In this document: positions 58,946 to 64,000 of the stretch, one piece after another
How positions within the stretch are numbered: position 1 is the first letter of the stretch
Layout: each line of letters starts with the position of its first letter
NCBI GenBank assembly: GCA_022578605.1
Contig: MU394051.1
Span: forward strand, 248,001-312,000
Source of the DNA: Camillea tinctor
Lineage: Eukaryota > Ascomycota > Sordariomycetes > Xylariales > Xylariaceae
DNA: 64,000 bases
Direction: 5' to 3'
Notes under the pieces: generated by a model
Seen by the model: only the letters and a program-made list of their open reading frames with translations
What the model was told of the DNA's origin: nothing
Databases searched by the model: none
Translations under genes and position numbers: made by a program

Positions 58946-60067
58946 TTAACGTAGCTCCTTCTCCTTGGCCAACTCTAACCACTCATCGGCGTGAACTAGG
59001 GCTCGCCTGCGCTCCCACGCGCCCCTAGCCTCCTCCCGCCCCTGCTGCACCTCCCGCCGCGCCATCTCCCGGCAGGCCTCGCCCAGGCCGCTCACGGCCG
59101 CCCGCTCCAGGTAAAACGCGCTCCGCGGATGCTCCGCGCCCAGCGCCACCGAGAGCATGTAGCACGCCTTCGCGTTGCCGAGCGTGTCGGCCGCGTATTG
59201 GAGTAAAGGCGCGGCCTTGCCCGGCTCCTGCCGCTGCATGCGCACGTGCGCCGCGCCGACGAGGCACGAGGTGCGCCATTGCCAGCGGAACGGGTCGTCG
59301 TCGTCGTTTGCGTCGGGTGGGCCGTCGGGTCGGCTTTTCCCCTGCTGCGCGGCGTCGCTCTCGACCGCGCGCCGGAACCACACCAGCGCCCCCGCGCCGT
59401 CGCCCCGCGCCGCGCTCACGAGCCCCATCAGCGTGCACACGTCGGCCCGCAGCCCCTGCGGCTCGCCGCGCCCCCCGGCGAGCTCCCCCAGCGCCGCCTC
59501 CGCCACCTCGTACTCGGGCCGCCCCAGCCCCCGCGCCCGCACCGCGAACCGCACCACCGTTAGCACCGAGGGCGCGTACCCCCGCAGCACCCCCGTGTGC
59601 AGCACGTGCAGCGCGAGCCGCCACCACGGGCCCGGCGGGCCGAGGATCAGCGCCGTGGCGGCGGTGTGCAGGGTCGCGAGGGAGGGGTACGACGACGGCG
59701 CTTCGCTGTCGGTGGCGGGGAACTTGTCGCGCCAGTTGAGGGGTGACGAGGGGTCGGTCGCGAGATCCGTGTAGCGGGCTAGCGCCGCGTGGCACGACTC
59801 CGCCGTGAAGGAGGGGTCGAAGAGGGGCTGGCGCAGCTGCGCTTCGAAGAAGGAGAGCGGAGGGAGCTCGCCGCGCTTGAAGTTCACACGGAAGTAGGTC
59901 TCGCGGTTCGGAACGGCTTTGCCGCGGGTGGTGGATTTGTGGCGGAGAGAGGGGAGCGGGGACCGATGGGATAGGGGTGAGGGGAAAGGGGAAGGGGAAG
60001 TTAAGGAGGAGGTGGTGAGAGCTCTTGTGAGGAGATGTGGTCGTTGAGAAAGAGATCTGAAGGACAT
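58946..60067 (-). CDS. TPR/Sel1-like protein with mitochondrial-type N terminus
   Basis: Single-exon frame of 373 residues with ATG at 60067. The first about 50 residues are rich in Ser, Arg, Pro and Leu and lack acidic residues (MSFRSLSQRPHLLTRALTTS), consistent with mitochondrial import. The rest is mostly alanine-rich helical sequence. Several segments resemble Sel1/TPR repeats: TLMGLVSAARGDGAGALVWF, GAAHVRMQRQEPGKAAPLL, and NAKACYMLSVALG followed by HPRSAFYLERAAVSGLGEA. Such repeats form protein-binding solenoids. No enzymatic motif is seen, and I do not recognise an orthologue. The frame is very GC-rich, more so than most neighbours. It is divergent from UTP16. Existence of the gene is well supported; function is unknown. 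Confidence 0.8.
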   Translation of the reverse strand: MSFRSLSQRPHLLTRALTTSSLTSPSPFPSPLSHRSPLPSLRHKSTTRGKAVPNRETYFRVNFKRGELPPLSFFEAQLRQPLFDPSFTAESCHAALARYTDLATDPSSPLNWRDKFPATDSEAPSSYPSLATLHTAATALILGPPGPWWRLALHVLHTGVLRGYAPSVLTVVRFAVRARGLGRPEYEVAEAALGELAGGRGEPQGLRADVCTLMGLVSAARGDGAGALVWFRRAVESDAAQQGKSRPDGPPDANDDDDPFRWQWRTSCLVGAAHVRMQRQEPGKAAPLLQYAADTLGNAKACYMLSVALGAEHPRSAFYLERAAVSGLGEACREMARREVQQGREEARGAWERRRALVHADEWLELAKEKELR

Positions 60068-60588
60068 GATGGGGTGTGGTAGATAGGATGATGTGGTGGT
60101 GATGGCTTATACGGTCTTAGAGGGTTTGACTCTCTTCTTCCTCCCCTTCTCTTATTTATGAGCGTGTGAGGGCTTAGAGCTGTGATGAGCTCACACCTCA
60201 CAGACACGCAAAGCCCCCCTCTTGTCACAATATATATATTTACCCGTGCGAGGACTACATATATGAGAAATATAAATTCAATTGTATCTCTTCCCTCTTT
60301 TTATAAGTGATCGGGACTTTTATCTTGGTGATGTCCACTCTGTATGTATGTAGGAAAAGCCGATAAGTTTAGCGGATGCTTTAAGTTGGAACGGCCCAAG
60401 ATATTATGCACCTAACCTAGCGTATGTACTTAACGCCCCTTATCTTATCAGCAACTTGCATCGATCTAAAAAAGTTCCAAGTCTAAAATCCAAAATCTTG
60501 AAATTCCCCAAAATGCAACTTCTAATAAACATCTTCACCTAAATTTCGCACACTCTCTCGACTTCCATAATAATTAAATACCGATACC
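60068..60588. other. Divergent TPR-like/UTP16 intergenic region
   Basis: 521 bp, AT-rich, expected to hold both promoters. No further feature was recognised. Confidence 0.5.
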
Positions 60589-61865
60589 ATGGCGCCTGTC
60601 ACCAGAGGACGTTCGAACGTCCACAGAAAAGACAGCATAATCGCAAGCCCAATGTCCGAGAGAGGAGGACCAACCTTCATATCGATCGACGAGACCATCA
60701 AGAAGCGCGGGAAGCGGAAATCCATGGGCGACTTTCCAGACGAGAAAGGTCCTATGGACGCAACACCAAATTCAAAATTCAAAACACCCAAGCGACAAAA
60801 ACTCACCCTGCAGACGACAGAGGAAAAGACCCCGAGCGGTGGCCGCAGAAAGCAGATCAAGGCTGAGATACCTAGTTCCGCTACGAAAAGAATGCGCTCT
60901 AGCCCCGTCGCCGACTCCCAGGACGAACAAGAAGACAGCAGCAATGAGATCGAATATGAACCCACCAGTGCCTCGAGGCAATTGATGGAGGAGGCAAGCC
61001 AGCAGTTCGCCTCACGAGAGCTGGATCCGGATCCCACTCCCCGGCCGAAGCCCAAGTCTAAGCATGTGGTTTTCGGTAATGACGACGACGTGGAGAAATT
61101 TGTCGCGGAGGGAGCTGAGGTCGAGAAAGATATTAAGGAATTGATTGAAGAAGCTGGAAATGATGAGGAAGAAGAAGATGACGATGACGCCCCTGAAGCC
61201 GTCTCTACACAGGCGGCCGCCAAAGAGAGTCTAAAGTCAGCCCAAGCTGCTGCGGAAGCTGCTGAAAAGTACGATAAATTCCCTATCTAGCCAACTCCCT
61301 TCTTTCTTTTCTCTTGTAGCTATATTAACACACATTTACCAGACATGCCGCATCGCTGAAACGAAAGCGCCAGGAAAGAGACAACCTCTTCAAGCAGCAA
61401 GCCGAGAAGCGCAAGCAAACCCGCACAGAAGAGCAGCCACCAAGATCCCCCAGCGCCGCTGACTCAGACCAAGACGAAGCCGGCGCCGCGGAAAAGCAGC
61501 CCACAGCAGGCCGGAGGCGTGCCGAGAAGCACAAGCTGCCGGACGTGCTGCCCGCCTCGTTCCTCGAGGACTCGCCGAGCGGGAGCGAGGACGACGGCAC
61601 AGCGCTCAAGCGGGTAGCCAAGAAGCCGAAGAAGATCACCTTCGACGCCGCCGCGCGGACCCTCAGCACCATCCTCGACAGCACCAAGCGGCCGCGCGAC
61701 GAGATCGTCGGCGCGACGCGGTTCCGCGTGCTCGCCGAGCAGGGCGACGCGAAGCTCGCGCCCAAGGCCCACAAGAACGCGCGCCTCGTCAAGGAGGCCC
61801 TGCTGCAACGGCGCCGCACGGCCGTCGCGCCGAACAAGAAGAAGGGCTTCTTTCTTAGGAGATAA
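60589..61865 (+). CDS. UTP16: U3 snoRNA-associated protein Utp16 (Bud21)
   Basis: Two exons, 60589-61268 and 61343-61865, with a 74-nt intron (GTACGA..ACCAG), giving 400 residues. The splice joins the helical stretch QAAAEAAEKHAASLKRKRQ, which continues ERDNLFKQQAEKRK. The N-terminal half is basic and Ser-rich with several nuclear-localisation-like clusters (KKRGKRKS, KTPKRQK). A strongly acidic patch (GNDEEEEDDDDAPEAVS) precedes the family segment. The C-terminal part contains TLSTILDSTKRPRDEIVGAT, a conserved APKAHKNARLVKEALLQRR block and a basic end (KKKGFFLRR). In yeast Bud21/Utp16 belongs to the SSU processome that processes 18S rRNA in the nucleolus. Assignment rests on the acidic DDDAPEAVS segment and the downstream helical region; fairly confident. 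Confidence 0.84.
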
Positions 61866-63713
61866 AGGGAGGGAAGGGCATCGTTATAAGAGGGGCAGGG
61901 GTAGGGGTAGGAATAGGGATGGGGGAGATGGGGGAAAAAAAACAAAACAAGGGAGGGGGTTAAAGGGTAAAGATTGGGGGGCAAGGGTGGCGTGGTTTGA
62001 TGGAAATCAAATCAAGTGGTGAAAATTATATACCATGTCAATGATGGTGTTTGCATGTAGAGAGATACCAAAGGTCGATTGTCGATACTGACGATAAAAA
62101 ATTTCAAGAAAAGAGAGACTTAATGCTACGGCATAATTTATTATTATGATACCTTGACCTGTAATCTTTTTTTTCTTCCCTTCTTCTCCCTTCGAAAAAC
62201 ATCATTGTTCATTTTCCCTTCTACACGATATATATATAAAAAGAAGCTTGTGTAGCCCCCTCCCCTTCCTCCCCTTCCCCCTTCTTTCCTTTTTCTCCTT
62301 CCATACCCCCTTACCTAGGCACGAGCACTACTAATTTAATCTATGCGTGAAGAAATATATTTTACATAGGTTATATAACAGGGTAGAGATGAGTTTTTAC
62401 CTCGAGGCATTATTCTAATAATTATACATACCCCAACGTAATTTTCCAGGTTGAACAAACACCACAGCCTACGGGAAATGAATGCTGTTTCCAGATTCCC
62501 TTACTCCCCCTCTTTGAATGTCATAGTATCACAAAATGGATCAAGCAAGTACTGATAGTCACAAACAATAATAGCATGCACAGGTAAAGTACCTAAGGTA
62601 GGCAAGGGTGGATTATTTTGTATAATAGAGCTTCATTTTTTTGTGTTGAAAGTATTAGAGATGTATAAGGGCGATGTCAGGCCGGATTCGTAAAAAAAAA
62701 ACTGCTGATACATGGATGGTATACCCTTTTCTTCACTTCTTCTTTTCCTTTCCATCATCCTCGAACGAGAAGTTATGCCAGAAGGAAGATAAAAGAGAGA
62801 GAGAAAAGGGGGAAATTCACCACTTTTAGTATACAAAAAAAACACGCTTAGGAGGGTAAAAACAACCAAAAAGGGACATCAAATATAAAAAAACAGGATT
62901 CAAGACCAGTATAAAAGAACAAGAAAAGGAATGCCGTGCCTCGTCTCATAAGGGGGAAGAGGGGATGGTTGGCGAGTTCCTAGTCCAAATATTCTCTCAG
63001 AGATAAAAAAAAGACCAAGTTCTCTCTCCTCCCCCTCCCTCTCCCTCTCCCTCTTTTTTATTTATTTTCACCCCAGATCAGTCCAATCAATCAGGTGAAA
63101 GTAGTTTTCAGCCCACTCATCAAATGCCTTCCTTCCAATTCCCTATGCCCAAAGTACAAGACCACTCCCCCTTTCCCCATTTCATTGCCCTAACCCTCCT
63201 TTCGCCTCCTCATATATAAGGTATCAAGAAAGAAAAATTGGGGGGAAATATATGTATATATAATCTTCTTTTTTTTTTTGACCTCGCATATCAATTATCC
63301 GAATGCTTCGCTAGGGGTTTGTATCGTGCTGAGGAGGGGTATTGCTAAATATCGTCTTTGCTTTGAAGTATCATCTTCGAAATGAGAAAAAAAGAATAGA
63401 AAAAAAAAAAACTAAAACTGTGAAAAGTTGGTATCTTAAAAAGTCGTAGCAGGACCTGAATCGAGTAAAAACCAAAAGGTATCAGGGGCGGTCGAATAAC
63501 GACATAAATAAAGCGGTTCAAATTCAGTACAATTGGTAATGTCGAAGATGATCCATCAAGGCCTAGGACACAAAATACAAGGGGGAGGAATAATCGTTCA
63601 AAACGTGATCCCATACAAATCATCGGCCTATGCGAGTATCAAGACCCAGGTGCACAGGAGGGGAGGGGGGCAGAAAGGAAACAAATAGGAAAGCATTATA
63701 TAGGCATCAGCAT
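61866..63713. other. Intergenic region, AT- and pyrimidine-rich
   Basis: 3' flanks of UTP16 and of the partial gene at the window end. It has long A, T and CTCCCT runs (for example 62250-62300 and 63025-63055). The small open frames at 62633-62869 and 63345-63623 are AT-rich and featureless. No gene is supported. Confidence 0.55.
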
Positions 63714-64000
63714 TTACGCCTCTTCAATAATGCCTTCACCACTAGCTTCTTCTCTCCACTCGCGACTCTTCTCCGCCAATCGCTTCACGCCATTGACTCT
63801 GGAGGCCCATAGACTTTCGATGGGCGTTCGAAAGGTGAAAGCTCGCTGGCTGCTGATAACGCCAATCGCCTGAAGGATAGCTTTCCGGCTATCACGCCCG
63901 AAGACAGCAGGATGGTTGATCCACTCAAGACTAGCTTCGAGTTCCGCATCGAGTGCAGCAACAGTGCCGATATCGACACCAGCGGAATTGCTCAATGCTA
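63714..64000 (-). CDS. Unidentified protein, C-terminal part (5' end outside window)
   Basis: A frame on the minus strand is open from the window edge to a TAA at 63714-63716. At the edge it reads ALSNSAGVDIGTVAALDAEL, so the apparent first Met in this region is a TTG, not a start. The about 95 visible residues are helical and charged (EASLEWINHPAVFGRDSRKA, and RVNGVKRLAEKSREWREEAS) and end GEGIIEEA. I do not recognise the family. No signal peptide, membrane segment or zinc site lies in the visible part. An intron inside this stretch cannot be excluded. Confidence 0.6.
   Translation of the reverse strand, partial: ALSNSAGVDIGTVAALDAELEASLEWINHPAVFGRDSRKAILQAIGVISSQRAFTFRTPIESLWASRVNGVKRLAEKSREWREEASGEGIIEEA

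Noticed and set aside
1..64000. CRISPR array, operon, prophage, transposon or secondary-metabolite cluster
   Set aside because: No spaced direct repeats, polycistronic layout, integrase or transposase, polyketide synthase or peptide synthetase sequence was seen; the genome is eukaryotic.

Overview
This window is nuclear DNA of a filamentous ascomycete (Pezizomycotina, most likely Sordariomycetes). The evidence is the gene set (cpyA-type carboxypeptidase Y, Rpa49, midasin, Hat1, alternative NADH dehydrogenase), introns mostly of 50-130 nt with GT..CTAAC..AG signals, long AT-rich intergenic stretches with TACCTA/CCTAGG-type repeats, and fungus-restricted hypothetical proteins. The lineage below class level is inference. 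No operon, CRISPR array, plasmid, prophage, complete transposon or tRNA was recognised. I support 19 protein genes, 18 of them complete; exon borders were read by eye from splice signals, frame and family conservation.

Layout. 1-2402: no gene. 2403-4056 (-): vacuolar carboxypeptidase Y. 5462-6558 (+): SDO1/SBDS ribosome maturation factor, whose start codon is split by an intron. 7128-8031 (-): ribosomal protein eS18 in five exons. 9059-9589 (-): small Ser-rich hypothetical. 13716-14834 (-): hypothetical with an internal Zn2Cys6-like cysteine array. 16159-16310 (+): the 25-residue ribosomal protein eL41. 17465-18959 (+): RNA polymerase I subunit Rpa49. 20058-21307 (-): secreted Ala/Pro-rich protein. 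24402-26079 (-): type II NADH dehydrogenase. 27633-42589 (-): midasin (MDN1/REA1), about 4934 residues.

43012-43648 (+): mitochondrial ribosomal protein bL12m, divergent from MDN1. 44720-45827 (-): CTD kinase subunit Ctk3. 46634-47723 (+): pyrroline-5-carboxylate reductase. 48095-49759 (-): histone acetyltransferase Hat1. 50672-52074 (+): ZIP9-like metal transporter. 55981-58183 (+): F-box/WD40 protein of Cdc4/Fbw7 type. 58946-60067 (-): mitochondrial-looking TPR/Sel1-like protein. 60589-61865 (+): SSU-processome protein Utp16/Bud21. 63714 to the window end (-): 3' part of an unidentified gene.

The clearest theme is ribosome production: MDN1 and SDO1 (60S maturation), UTP16 (SSU processome), RPA49 (rRNA transcription), RPS18 and RPL41 (cytosolic ribosome) and MRPL12 (mitochondrial ribosome), seven of 19 genes. 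CTK3 and HAT1 add transcription and chromatin functions. I found no clearly new multi-gene system. The most interesting details are at gene starts and splice sites: a start codon split AT|G in SDO1 with a matching ATGTAAGT donor in the RPL41 leader, a probable GC-AG intron and an 18-nt exon in RPS18, a 17-nt exon in the ZIP gene, a CCAAT-box cluster between MDN1 and MRPL12, and a cysteine-array ORF that may be an unusual zinc-cluster protein.
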